Assembly (NCBI GenBank): GCA_022446965.1
Contig: JAKVBV010000001.1
Coordinates: 1-64,000, forward strand
Length of the DNA stretch: 64,000 bases
DNA from: Phycisphaerales bacterium
Lineage (GTDB): Bacteria > Planctomycetota > Phycisphaerae > Phycisphaerales > SM1A02
Direction of reading: 5' to 3'
In this document: positions 54,346 to 62,699 of the stretch, piece after piece
Layout: every line of letters starts with the position of its first letter
How positions within the stretch are numbered: the stretch's first letter is position 1
Translations under genes and position numbers: made by a program
The notes under the pieces: model-generated
What the model saw: the letters and a program-made list of their open reading frames with translations, nothing else
Databases searched by the model: none
Told to the model about the DNA's origin: nothing

Positions 54346-55211
54346 AGGGCGGGGGTCCCCGACTGCAGGGCAAGCACGATCGTGATGACAGCGCCGATCA
54401 CCAGCAGCACCGCCAAGCCAGTGAGGGCCATCAGGCCCACCGGCGGTCCACCCGGAGTGAGCACCACATCGGGCGCGTGGGATGGTTCTTCGGCGGGAGC
54501 CGCTGGCGAGGTGGCGATGTCTTGGGTGGCATCTTGGGCGGGCGGCTGGGGATCAGCTGCAAGGTCAAGAATGCTGCGACCGCTGCTGCGCATCGCTTGG
54601 GCACAGGGCGTGCCATCGACGGCAATCACCACATCGGCGCCGGCATCCTGAGGAAAGCGTTCCAGCAACACCCATCGCTGCCATGCGATAGACCCGATTG
54701 CGGGTTCAATGGCACGCCACCAGTCCATGGCCGGATGTGCGGATGGAAAGATCACGCGCACGGCATCGCCTGCGCGTACACGAGCTGCGATGGTGTCGGT
54801 CCAGTCGCCGCCGCACATGTCCCACGAAACTTGTGGTGGCGCGGTGACGAGACACGCGGTGGTGTCGTCGCCCAAATCCGGTTGGCCGCCCACGGGCACG
54901 ATGCTGTCGTCGTGCATCATTTGCCCCGGCAGCACTCCGGCGGGAATCTGATCCACGATCAGGTGTCGTGTGCGACGCATGGTGCGACCGTCTGCCAGCG
55001 GCGGCAGGGCGACCACGCGAGTGAGCACGGTGTGCGTGGTGCCGGTGCAGTCCACTGTTCGAATGGACGATTCGTCGACGGCGCCCGTGGCGCCGGCGAA
55101 TTGCAGGCCGGACAAGGGCTCGAGTGTTTCCTTGAGGGCCGCAGGGGCATCGGCGTCGTCCCAGTGGAACCCGGCCTCGGTGTTCCATGCATGTGTGAGG
55201 ACGGTTGTCAT
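54342..55211 (-). CDS. Tail-anchored protein with possible GTPase-adaptor domain
   Basis: This 289-residue protein has a cytoplasmic domain (about 1-200), a Pro/Ala-rich linker and one C-terminal TM segment (about 263-284), so it is tail-anchored. The segment TVLTRVVALPPLADGRT followed by RRTRHLIVDQIPAGVLPGQ has the same general pattern as the adaptor-like domain of the 669-residue protein in the opposite arm. The relation is a tentative reading. It overlaps both neighbours by four bases. Confidence 0.6.
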   Translation of the reverse strand: MTTVLTHAWNTEAGFHWDDADAPAALKETLEPLSGLQFAGATGAVDESSIRTVDCTGTTHTVLTRVVALPPLADGRTMRRTRHLIVDQIPAGVLPGQMMHDDSIVPVGGQPDLGDDTTACLVTAPPQVSWDMCGGDWTDTIAARVRAGDAVRVIFPSAHPAMDWWRAIEPAIGSIAWQRWVLLERFPQDAGADVVIAVDGTPCAQAMRSSGRSILDLAADPQPPAQDATQDIATSPAAPAEEPSHAPDVVLTPGGPPVGLMALTGLAVLLVIGAVITIVLALQSGTPAL

Positions 55212-55681
55212 GACGTTGCCGTTCCTGCAACGAGGTGGTCCACGAAGGCATCGGGCGTGCCATCAGCCGTGGTGAGTAGGCAGATGAGCGAGGTGTCGTC
55301 ACGGCGACATGTGACCAATGCCACATCGCGACCGCCATCACCAGGGCCACCGACGAAGTCCACACGTTCGGTGGCCCAGCCTTGCCCCTTGGCGGCATTG
55401 CAGGCCTTGGTCAAGCCGCCGGGGCCCACGGCGATGGTGGGCACATCGAGGTGCTCACGAAAGGCCGGTGCAAATGCACTGCGGCAGTGGCCGCACGCTG
55501 GGGTCGAGCTGATGCTGCCATCGGGTGCGATCGCGTCGCCGTTGACATCAAATGCGACAGGTCGAAATCGCACAGCGGCGTCTGGGCCGAGCACGGGATC
55601 GCCGGTCAACGTCTCTGCGGCGACGAATCGAACGGTGGACATGTTCAGTGCGGCATCGCAGTACGGGCACGGCGCGAACAT
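55208..55681 (-). CDS. Small zinc-ribbon protein, first gene of the leftward arm
   Basis: This 157-residue protein has two cysteine pairs, CPYC near the N-terminus and CGHC at about residue 66, which would hold a zinc ion. The spacer between them (GPDAAVRFRPVAFDVNG) and the C-terminal half look like a compact alpha/beta domain. No membrane segment is visible. AGGAAAGG lies upstream of the ATG at 55681. An in-frame GTG at 55687 is an alternative start. The function is unknown; it opens the operon that encodes the channel. Confidence 0.62.
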   Translation of the reverse strand: MFAPCPYCDAALNMSTVRFVAAETLTGDPVLGPDAAVRFRPVAFDVNGDAIAPDGSISSTPACGHCRSAFAPAFREHLDVPTIAVGPGGLTKACNAAKGQGWATERVDFVGGPGDGGRDVALVTCRRDDTSLICLLTTADGTPDAFVDHLVAGTATS

Positions 55682-55747
55682 GGACACGACCCTTTCCTGG
55701 CGCCTGTGCGCCTCATCACCCTCGGTCGGCGAAATCGGGCTTCCAAC

Positions 55748-55820
55748 GTCCGCGGCAGGACTTGAACCTGCAACCTTCGGCTTCGGAGGCCGACGCTCTA
55801 TCCAATTGAGCTACGCGGAC
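55748..55820 (-). tRNA. tRNA-Arg (CCG)
   Basis: The minus strand folds into a cloverleaf with acceptor GTCCGCG/CGCGGAC, D-arm GCTC...GAGC, anticodon stem TCGGC/GCCGA with loop CTCCGAA (anticodon CCG) and T-arm GCAGG-TTCAAGT-CCTGC. CCA is not encoded. It lies between the leftward operon and the phosphatase gene. Confidence 0.95.
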
Positions 55821-55858
55821 CGATGCGGGGCGATTCTACGCCATCGGTCTCGCGTGGG

Positions 55859-55864
55859 TAGGAT
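55859..55864 (+). promoter_or_regulatory. -10-like TAGGAT before the phosphatase gene
   Basis: TAGGAT ends seven bases before the GTG at 55872. No strong Shine-Dalgarno sequence is present. Confidence 0.4.
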
Positions 55865-55871
55865 CTGAGGC

Positions 55872-57497
55872 GTGGGAACAGGTGCTTCAACTCCAACAGA
55901 CTCGGCGCTGCTTCGGCTGAGCGTGCTGCACGGACCAAGTCTGCCGCCGATGTCGGTGACTCGAGCCGGCGCCGTGCTCGGTCGAGGCTCGGGCTGTGAC
56001 ATCAGGTTGGCTGATCCGACGATCTCTCGGCGTCACGCATCGATCTCGCGGGAGGGCGAGGAGTGGCTGCTCACGGATCTCGGGGGCGCCAACGGCACCT
56101 GGCTGAATGACGTTCGCCTTGATGCCCAGATCACCACGCCCTTGAAAGAGGGCGACCGCATTCGACTGGGCCCGTGGCTGCTGTCGGTCGGCGCGTGGGC
56201 GACGACCACCATGGCCGTGGCCACGGCGGACGATCCGCTGGGGCAACAACGCATCAAGGCCGTGACATCATCCAGCGAACGCATGGCGATGCATCGTCTG
56301 CGTTTGCTCGTGGACTGCGCCGGCCGAATCAATCGGGCGGCCGACGACGCGGCCCTTGCCGAAGCACTGGCACAGGCCGCAGTAGAAGGCACGGGCTATG
56401 CACGCGCCGCGGTGCTTCGTCCAGGCATGGAAGGGCTCGACGTTGAACTGCTCGGTTGGCATGGCCCCGAAGACACGGGCGCCGGCGCGCAATTCAGTCG
56501 CTCGCTTGTGACTGCCGCGGCCGAGGGCCAGATGGTGTGCATGGAGGGGGACGCGGCGCCGGACTACGGACAGAGCATCGCTGATCTGGCCATCCACTCG
56601 GCGCTGTGTTGTCCGATCGAAGTGGACGACATCGTCGCAGCCTGCCTGTATCTCGATGCCCGCGGTGCCGAGGCGTCGGTTGCGCAGGATGCGAACAGCT
56701 TCTGCGAGGCACTGTCTCGCGTGGCCGGATTGGCACTGGCCAATCTCCGCCGCCGCGAAATGCAGCAACGACAAGAACGCATGGCCGAGGATCTTGGTGC
56801 TGCGCGCGAAGCCCAGCAGTACATGATTCCAGAGGGCGTACAGCAGACGGGCTGCCTTGAGCATGCAGTGATCTTTGAGCCTGGCCGCAGTGCCTCTGGC
56901 GACCTGTTCGACGTGATACAGGTGGACGACACCCGCACGGCGCTCTTTCTTGGCGATGTCAGCGGCAAGGGTGTCGGGGCAGCCATTCTCATGGCTGCGG
57001 CGCAAGCCTATCTCCGCGGGGCCATCACCCGGCATGACACACTGCAAGATGCCGTGGAAGATCTGAACCGCTACGTGGTGGATCGAACACCGACCAATCG
57101 GTTTCTCACGCTTTGGGTTGGCATCTTTCACACCGATGGTCGCGTTGAGTATGTCGACGCCGGTCACGGGTACTGGGCCCATGTGCAGGCAGATGATGTG
57201 GTCGTGGATGAAGAAGCCGAGTGTCCGCCAGTTGGATTCGACGCGCTCATCGACTATCCCGCCGAAACAGTGCGGCTTGCTGCGGGCGATCGCATCGTGC
57301 TGATGACTGATGGTGTTCCCGAACAGGCCGATGCCGCCGGTGAGCAGTTCGGGACCGAAGGGATTGCGGCCGTGCTTCATGCATCAAGCGGTGTGGACGA
57401 TGATGTGAAGGGGGTGCTTGCAGCTGTCCGTGCCCACGCAGGCGGGGTGCCGCCAGGTGACGATACGACCATCGCGAGCGTTTCACTGAAGGTGTGA
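55872..57497 (+). CDS. FHA-GAF-PP2C (SpoIIE-type) serine/threonine phosphatase
   Basis: This 541-residue cytoplasmic protein has an FHA domain (about 30-105; VLGRGSGCDIRLADPTISRR and NGTWLND) that binds phosphothreonine, a GAF-like sensor (about 135-300) and a SpoIIE/PP2C phosphatase (about 325-541). Phosphatase metal sites are kept: RSASGDLFDV, FLGDVSGKGVGAA, VDAGHGY, LMTDGVPEQ and GDDTT. It would detach phosphate from a partner such as an anti-sigma antagonist. Its place beside the 44-55 kb locus suggests it regulates that complex, but it has its own promoter-like element. Confidence 0.87.
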   Translation: MGTGASTPTDSALLRLSVLHGPSLPPMSVTRAGAVLGRGSGCDIRLADPTISRRHASISREGEEWLLTDLGGANGTWLNDVRLDAQITTPLKEGDRIRLGPWLLSVGAWATTTMAVATADDPLGQQRIKAVTSSSERMAMHRLRLLVDCAGRINRAADDAALAEALAQAAVEGTGYARAAVLRPGMEGLDVELLGWHGPEDTGAGAQFSRSLVTAAAEGQMVCMEGDAAPDYGQSIADLAIHSALCCPIEVDDIVAACLYLDARGAEASVAQDANSFCEALSRVAGLALANLRRREMQQRQERMAEDLGAAREAQQYMIPEGVQQTGCLEHAVIFEPGRSASGDLFDVIQVDDTRTALFLGDVSGKGVGAAILMAAAQAYLRGAITRHDTLQDAVEDLNRYVVDRTPTNRFLTLWVGIFHTDGRVEYVDAGHGYWAHVQADDVVVDEEAECPPVGFDALIDYPAETVRLAAGDRIVLMTDGVPEQADAAGEQFGTEGIAAVLHASSGVDDDVKGVLAAVRAHAGGVPPGDDTTIASVSLKV

Positions 57498-57506
57498 TTG
57501 CCCGGC

Positions 57507-58262
57507 TCAGGCGTCCTTCGCCTTGGGCTTGAAGATGCGGAACAACTTGGTGAGCGGATCGTAATACTCGTCCACCACACGCTCCTTGAGCGGGATGATC
57601 GCGTTGTCCGTGATGGTGATGTGTTCTGGGCACACCTTGGTGCAGCACTTGGTGATGTTGCAGTAGCCGATGCCGTCACGATGCCGAAGGTCGCTCAGGC
57701 GATCTTCCGTGTCGAGCGGGTGCATCTCGAGCGCCGCCGTGTTGACGAGGAACCGCGGGCCGATGAAGTCGTCGTGCTTGTGGTGGTCGCGTAGCACATG
57801 ACACACATCCTGGCACAGGAAGCACTCGATGCACTTGCGAAACTCCTGCGCACGTTCGACGTCGGCCTGATCCATGCGCCATGTGCCGTCCGCCTCATCG
57901 GGCGTGCGCGGCTTGAAGGGCTTGATCTTCTGCTTGACTTCGTAATTCCACGACACGTCGGCCACGAGATCCTTGGTGCCGGGAAAGGCCTGCATCGGTT
58001 CGATGGTGACGGGCTGATCCAGTGGCAGATCTTCAAGCCGTGTCATGCACATGAGTCGAGGCTTGCCGTTGATCTCGGCGCTGCAGGACCCGCACTTGCC
58101 CGCTTTGCAGTTCCAGCGGACGGCCAGATCGGATGCATGCTGCGCCTGAATCGCGTGCACGGCGTCGAGCACCACCATGCCGTCCTCGACATTGATGACA
58201 TATTCAACAAAGTCGCCTTCGCCATGTTCGCCCCGCCAGACTCTGAACGTGACCTGTTGCAT
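57507..58262 (-). CDS. sdhB: Succinate dehydrogenase iron-sulfur subunit
   Basis: SdhB passes electrons from SdhA flavin to quinone through three clusters. The 251-residue protein has the 2Fe-2S motif CKAGKCGSC plus a later Cys (LMCMTRL), the 4Fe-4S motif CIECFLCQDVC and the last cluster region CCTKVCPEHI. The start overlaps the sdhA stop by one base. Subunit order is sdhC-sdhA-sdhB. Confidence 0.94.
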   Translation of the reverse strand: MQQVTFRVWRGEHGEGDFVEYVINVEDGMVVLDAVHAIQAQHASDLAVRWNCKAGKCGSCSAEINGKPRLMCMTRLEDLPLDQPVTIEPMQAFPGTKDLVADVSWNYEVKQKIKPFKPRTPDEADGTWRMDQADVERAQEFRKCIECFLCQDVCHVLRDHHKHDDFIGPRFLVNTAALEMHPLDTEDRLSDLRHRDGIGYCNITKCCTKVCPEHITITDNAIIPLKERVVDEYYDPLTKLFRIFKPKAKDA

Positions 58263-60070
58263 CAGCCCATCTCCTCGATGATCTCCTGCAGGGCTTCCGT
58301 TCGCCCGACGACAGGTTCGTGGCGGGCCTCGATCGCGCCCGATGCACTGTGGCCGATGATGGTGTTCACCTTGCCCAACTCAGGATCCTTGTCCGGGTGG
58401 TCGATCCGTGTATGCGCGCCGCGACTCTCGGGCCGGCCCAGTGCGGCCAGCGCCACCGCTTCGGACACATCGAGCAGGTTGGCCAGGTCCAGCGCCGTAT
58501 GCCAGCCGGGGTTGTATTCGCGGTTGCCCGGTGCGCAGACAGTGTCGGCCCGCGTACGCAAGTCCTTGATCTTTTCGAGCGCCTCGGCCAGTTCGGCCTC
58601 TGCGCGGGCGATGCCCACCAGATCCTGCATGACGTCCTGCAGATCGTGCTGGATTTCGTATGGATTCTCGCCGTCGCGGCGCTCCATCGGTGCCAGCGCG
58701 ATGGCCTCGACATCCTGTGCCTGTGCCTCGTCCAGACTGGTATCGCCTTGGTCCGACGCGAACTTCGCCGCTGCAGCGCCAGCGATGCGGCCGAACACGA
58801 GCAGGTCGGAGAGCGAATTGCCTCCGAGACGATTGGCCCCGTGCAGACCGCCACCGCACTCGCCGCAGGCGAAAAGACCCGGCACGGAGGACATCTGCGT
58901 GTCGGCGTCGACTTTGACACCGCCCATCACGTAGTGCGTGGTGGGTCCCACCTCCATGGGCTCCTTGGTGATGTCGACACCAGCGAGTTCCTTGAACTGG
59001 TGGTACATGCTGGGCAGCTTCTTCTTGATGTGCGCTTCGCTGTCCTTCATGTTCTCGCGAATCCATGCGATGTTCAGGAAAGCGCCGCCGTGCGGTGAAC
59101 CACGGCCTTCCTTGACTTCCTTCACGATCTTGCGAGCCACGTGGTCACGGGTGAGGAGTTCAGGCGGACGCCGGGAATCCTTGTCACCGGTGACATACCG
59201 CCAGCCTTCCTCGGGGGTGTCGGCGCACTGGCCGGCGTAGAGCTCTGGGATGTCGTCGAACATGAATCGACGACCTTCGCTGTTGGTGAGAATGCCGCCT
59301 TCGCCGCGAACGCCTTCGGTCACCAGAATGCCGCGCACGCTGAGAGGCCAGACCATGCCTGTGGGGTGGAATTGGACGAACTCCATGTCGACCAGTTCGG
59401 CGCCGGCATGCAGCGCCAGCGCGTGGCCGTCGCCGGTGTACTCCCAACTGTTGCTGGTGATGCGGAAGGCGCGGCCGATGCCGCCGGTGGCCAGCACGAC
59501 CGCCTTGGCGTGCACCACGTGGAAGCGACCCTTTTCACGGTCGTAGGCGAAGGCGCCCGACACACGGTCGCCGTCCTTGAGCAGACGCACGACCGTGTTC
59601 TCCATGAGGAACTCGATGCCCTGATGGATGCCGTGGTCCTGGAGGGTGCGGATCATCTCCAACCCGGTGCGGTCGCCCACATGGGCCAGCCGCGGATACT
59701 TGTGGCCACCGAAGTTGCGTTGGAGGATTCGTCCGTCCTTGGTGCGGTCGAACAGGGCGCCCCACGCCTCGAGTTCGCGAACTCGATCGGGCGCTTCGCG
59801 CGCGTGCAGCTCGGCCATGCGCCAGTTGTTCAGGTAGTACCCGCCTCTCATGGTGTCGGAGAAGTGGACCCGCCAATTGTCGCGGTCGTCGACATGGCCC
59901 ATGGATGCCGCCATACCGCCTTCGGCCATGACAGTGTGGGCCTTGCCCAGCAGGGACTTGCTCAGCACGGTGACCGAGGCACCTTGCGCCGAAGCTTCGA
60001 CTGCGGCGCGAAGGCCGGCACCACCGGCGCCGATGACGAGCACATCGCACTCGTGTGTGGTCCAACCCAT
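58262..60070 (-). CDS. sdhA: Succinate dehydrogenase flavoprotein subunit
   Basis: SdhA oxidises succinate to fumarate with covalently bound FAD. The 602-residue protein has the FAD motif DVLVIGAGGAGLRAA, the flavin-attachment region SKSLLGKAHTVMAEGG with the His expected to bind FAD, the substrate region FVQFHPTGM, HYVMGGVKVD and ANRLGGNSLSD. ATG at 60070 lies one base after the sdhC stop; an in-frame TTG at 60091 is unlikely. Confidence 0.94.
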   Translation of the reverse strand: MGWTTHECDVLVIGAGGAGLRAAVEASAQGASVTVLSKSLLGKAHTVMAEGGMAASMGHVDDRDNWRVHFSDTMRGGYYLNNWRMAELHAREAPDRVRELEAWGALFDRTKDGRILQRNFGGHKYPRLAHVGDRTGLEMIRTLQDHGIHQGIEFLMENTVVRLLKDGDRVSGAFAYDREKGRFHVVHAKAVVLATGGIGRAFRITSNSWEYTGDGHALALHAGAELVDMEFVQFHPTGMVWPLSVRGILVTEGVRGEGGILTNSEGRRFMFDDIPELYAGQCADTPEEGWRYVTGDKDSRRPPELLTRDHVARKIVKEVKEGRGSPHGGAFLNIAWIRENMKDSEAHIKKKLPSMYHQFKELAGVDITKEPMEVGPTTHYVMGGVKVDADTQMSSVPGLFACGECGGGLHGANRLGGNSLSDLLVFGRIAGAAAAKFASDQGDTSLDEAQAQDVEAIALAPMERRDGENPYEIQHDLQDVMQDLVGIARAEAELAEALEKIKDLRTRADTVCAPGNREYNPGWHTALDLANLLDVSEAVALAALGRPESRGAHTRIDHPDKDPELGKVNTIIGHSASGAIEARHEPVVGRTEALQEIIEEMG

Positions 60071-60071
60071 G

Positions 60072-60893
60072 TCAGAAAATTCTCCAATCAACCCACGTGC
60101 CGTTGCAGCACATGCGTACGTAGAAGTCCGTGAAGCCCACCCAGAACAGACTCAGCCATGCCCAGACCATGTGCCGCTTGTTGAGGCAGGTGACGCACTC
60201 CCATGACTTCTTCTGGATGGGATGCTTTGAGAAGAGGTTCAATCGGCCACCGATGAGGTGCCGCAGTGAGTGGCAACCCAGCGTGTAGCCGCCCAAGAGC
60301 ACCACGTTCACGATGAGCACGAGCGAGCCCACACCCAGGCCGAACACTTCACGAGCCTGATCGCCGGTACCCTCGATGAACCAGAGGCCCTTCCATGCGT
60401 CCCACGCGAGGATCACGATGAAGACGAGGGCGAGATAGAGGAAGTAGCGGTGAATGTTCTGCAGGATCAAGGGCATCGAGGCTTCGCCGCGGTAGCACGA
60501 ACGAGGCTCGCCCACGGCGCAGGACACCGGATCCGCCCAGAATGCCTTGTAGTAGGCCCCTCGGTAGTAGTAGCAGGTGAATCGAAAGCCACCTGGTGCC
60601 CACAGAATGAACAAGGCCGGTGACACCCACAGGGGCATCCATGCAGGCATGGCGCCGAACATGGAGGGCTCGCCGGGTTGGCCGAACACCAGTGGCGAAT
60701 AGAAGGGCGACAGATAGTGCGCCCCTTGCGCGCCGTAGAAGTAGTTGACGCCCTGAAAGGCCGCCCACGTGGAATACACGATGAACGCGCCGAAGCCCAG
60801 AAAGACCAGCAGCGAAACCAGCCACCAGGTATCCGTGCGCGAGGTTTCACCGAAGCGGCGTTGTTGGGGAAGCGAGAGGTTGGATCGACTCAT
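60072..60893 (-). CDS. sdhC: Succinate dehydrogenase membrane anchor (cytochrome b-like)
   Basis: This 273-residue polytopic protein has about five hydrophobic segments, starting TWWLVSLLVFLGFGAFIVYS. Conserved-looking His residues (HRYFLYL, TLGCHSLRHL, KRHMVWAW) could bind haem or quinone. The size and single-anchor arrangement match the class of SDH found in Bacteroidetes-like bacteria. A longer start at 60938 (GTG) is in frame; the ATG at 60893 was chosen. It leads the sdhCAB operon. Confidence 0.85.
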   Translation of the reverse strand: MSRSNLSLPQQRRFGETSRTDTWWLVSLLVFLGFGAFIVYSTWAAFQGVNYFYGAQGAHYLSPFYSPLVFGQPGEPSMFGAMPAWMPLWVSPALFILWAPGGFRFTCYYYRGAYYKAFWADPVSCAVGEPRSCYRGEASMPLILQNIHRYFLYLALVFIVILAWDAWKGLWFIEGTGDQAREVFGLGVGSLVLIVNVVLLGGYTLGCHSLRHLIGGRLNLFSKHPIQKKSWECVTCLNKRHMVWAWLSLFWVGFTDFYVRMCCNGTWVDWRIF

Positions 60894-60967
60894 CCGAAAC
60901 TCCGGGGCATCGGGGCGTGTCTCTTGTGAATCACGCACTGACGCGGTTGATCCAGTTTAGCACCCCG

Positions 60968-61180
60968 TCAGAGGGCGTGTGAGCGCCACTGCGACTCCAA
61001 CTGGCCCCGGCGCACGGTGGGTTCCACCAGTGTCGCTCGGCGGTGCTGGGCATTCATGGCCGCGATGAATTTGATGCTGATGCCCGTGGGACTGGCATCT
61101 TGACACTCGGGGTGAACGGTGCACGCGTCAGAAGCGTCCAACCTGCATGACTGCTCTCCCGGGTCGATTCGACAGATCAT
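60968..61180 (-). CDS. Small 70-residue protein coupled to a lipoprotein gene
   Basis: The ATG at 61180 overlaps the stop of the lipoprotein gene by four bases. The 70 residues include Cys at 3, 12, 20 and 26 and a Lys/Arg-rich C-terminus (LVEPTVRRGQLESQWRSHAL). It is not recognised. Four Cys could bind a metal or form disulfides. The coupling to the lipoprotein favours a real gene. Confidence 0.5.
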   Translation of the reverse strand: MICRIDPGEQSCRLDASDACTVHPECQDASPTGISIKFIAAMNAQHRRATLVEPTVRRGQLESQWRSHAL

Positions 61181-61641
61181 CGTACCCGGGGCTGAACCGG
61201 CCTCGTCACCCGTGCTTCGAGCGGCCGTCCCTCCGGTGGCGGCGCGCTCGGTGGGCGGGGCCCTGCGGCTGTCCACAGTGCGCCTCGCGCCACACCGTGA
61301 GCGTCCATTTCGATGCGGATGGCCAAGGGTGCACAGCCCGGTGCTTCGATCCGCAGCGTGATCGGGCGATTGGAGGCCAGCGGCATGTGGGCGATGCCTT
61401 GCGCATCGGTCCGGCCGGCGCTCGCCGCAGGGTCTGGTGTCGGCCCGATGGTCTCGCCCGGGGCCATGCCGAGTGTCGGTTGTTGCGTGGGTAGAAAGAG
61501 CGTGCCAGCAAGCGCCCTGACCGTGGCACCCTCCACCGGCGCGCCGGTGGCGACACAACGCACGTGCACCTGCGTCTGGATAGGGTGCGATGCTGTGCAC
61601 CCGCCGAGTCCTGCCAGCACGATTGCGAGCCACCGCTTCAT
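61177..61641 (-). CDS. Small lipoprotein with carboxypeptidase-regulatory-like fold
   Basis: This 154-residue protein has a signal peptide with lipobox-like LAGLGGC (Cys15). The body has a beta-sandwich pattern: VHVRCVATGAPVEGATVRAL, TDAQGIAHMPL and LRIEAPGCAPLAIRIEM, as in CarboxypepD_reg-like domains. The C-terminus is Pro-rich. The stop overlaps the next gene's start by four bases. Confidence 0.68.
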   Translation of the reverse strand: MKRWLAIVLAGLGGCTASHPIQTQVHVRCVATGAPVEGATVRALAGTLFLPTQQPTLGMAPGETIGPTPDPAASAGRTDAQGIAHMPLASNRPITLRIEAPGCAPLAIRIEMDAHGVARGALWTAAGPRPPSAPPPEGRPLEARVTRPVQPRVR

Positions 61642-61647
61642 GCCGTC

Positions 61648-61653
61648 ATGCTA
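61648..61653 (-). promoter_or_regulatory. -10-like TAGCAT before the small lipoprotein gene
   Basis: On the minus strand TAGCAT ends six bases before the ATG at 61641, the same hexamer and spacing as at 13934. Confidence 0.45.
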
Positions 61654-61667
61654 GCTGTCCAAGCAAC

Positions 61668-61753
61668 GGTGGGGATGGGATTCGAACCCATGAAACCCCG
61701 AAGGGTTTACCGGTTTTCAAGACCGGCGCATTCAACCGCTCTGCCACCCCACC
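61668..61753 (-). tRNA. tRNA-Ser (UGA)
   Basis: The minus strand has acceptor GGTGGGG/CCCCACC, an anticodon stem GCCGG/CCGGT around CTTGAAA (anticodon TGA), a long variable arm (CCCTTCGGGG) and a T-arm with GGTTCGAATCCC. The 86-base length fits a class II tRNA-Ser. CCA is not encoded. Confidence 0.95.
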
Positions 61754-61780
61754 AGGGGAGTGAGCAGGATACCTTCCTGC

Positions 61781-62674
61781 TCACGCAGGGGCAGGCAAGC
61801 GGGCAGCACCGAGCACACCACTGCTGTCACCATGCACCGCCCGCAGGATCTCGGTGGTGCATTCGCCGCCAAAGACCAGCGGCGGGAGACGCGCTGGCAG
61901 CTGGGTGTAGATCTGTTCGATGGCGCTGAGGCCGCCACCCACCACGATGACATCGGGGTCGATCAGCGTGACCACCCCGGCCAGCGCACGGGCAAGTCGG
62001 TCGAGCCAGCATGTGAACACCACGTCGTCGCCTCTGGTTGCCGCGATTTCGGTGGCCTGCAGGGCGTCGGCATGGTGGACAAGCCACTGTGCTTCCAGGG
62101 CCGGGCCCGACAGCCAGTTCTCCAGGCAGCCGCGCTGACCGCAGTAACACGGCGGCCCCGGAATCTCGTCGGCATTGAGCCGCGGCAGGGCGGTGTGGCC
62201 AAACTCCCCTCCGGTGCGGTTGTGCCCTTCATGCAGCACGCCATCGATCACCAGCCCGCCGCCCACGCCGGTGCCCAGAATCACCGCGAACACACAGCGA
62301 TGCCCGGCTCCAGCACCATCGTGAGCCTCTGAAAGCGCCAGGCAATTGGCGTCATTGGCCAGTGCAACCGGGCGGCCGAGCGCCGTCTGCAGCATGGCGT
62401 GGAGCGGCTGCGCATTGAGCACCGTGGAGTTGGCATTGCGGTGCAGACCGGTTCTCGGTGACACGCTGCCTGGCCCGCCGATCCCCACGTGCGCTGCGGC
62501 ACAGCCCGCATCGAATTCGACCCTAGCGACGAGGTCGGCCAAGGCCTGCACGGTTGCGGCGCAGTCACCCTGCGGGGTGGCGCATCGCTCACGAGCGAGC
62601 ACGCGATCGTCGCCGTCGAGCACGACGGCCTCGATTTTGGTCCCACCGAGATCCACACCGGTTCGCACAGTCAT
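61781..62674 (-). CDS. ROK-family sugar kinase
   Basis: This 297-residue protein phosphorylates a hexose or amino sugar (glucose or N-acetylglucosamine are common). The ATP/Mg region is RTGVDLGGTKIEAVVLDG, and the zinc-binding motif of the family is complete in PCYCGQRGCLENWLSG after the His in EFGHTALP. The Asp in LANDANCLAL is the expected catalytic base. The start at 62674 was chosen for homology; the frame extends to 62719. Confidence 0.88.
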   Translation of the reverse strand: MTVRTGVDLGGTKIEAVVLDGDDRVLARERCATPQGDCAATVQALADLVARVEFDAGCAAAHVGIGGPGSVSPRTGLHRNANSTVLNAQPLHAMLQTALGRPVALANDANCLALSEAHDGAGAGHRCVFAVILGTGVGGGLVIDGVLHEGHNRTGGEFGHTALPRLNADEIPGPPCYCGQRGCLENWLSGPALEAQWLVHHADALQATEIAATRGDDVVFTCWLDRLARALAGVVTLIDPDVIVVGGGLSAIEQIYTQLPARLPPLVFGGECTTEILRAVHGDSSGVLGAARLPAPA

Positions 62675-62680
62675 GTGGAG

Positions 62681-62686
62681 ATGGTA
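62681..62686 (-). promoter_or_regulatory. -10-like TACCAT before the ROK gene
   Basis: On the minus strand TACCAT ends six bases before the ATG at 62674. The divergent ettA start codon is only 13 bases beyond it. Confidence 0.4.
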
Positions 62687-62699
62687 CGAATACGCATCC

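Noticed and set aside
51152-54651. Long plus-strand frames opposite the leftward operon
   Set aside because: They are antisense to overlapping genes with clear domains and have Ser/Arg-rich, non-protein-like translations.
43952-55681. Zorya-type defence system
   Set aside because: A MotA-like channel is present, but there is no OmpA-domain ZorB and no ZorC, ZorD or ZorE-type helicase or nuclease.
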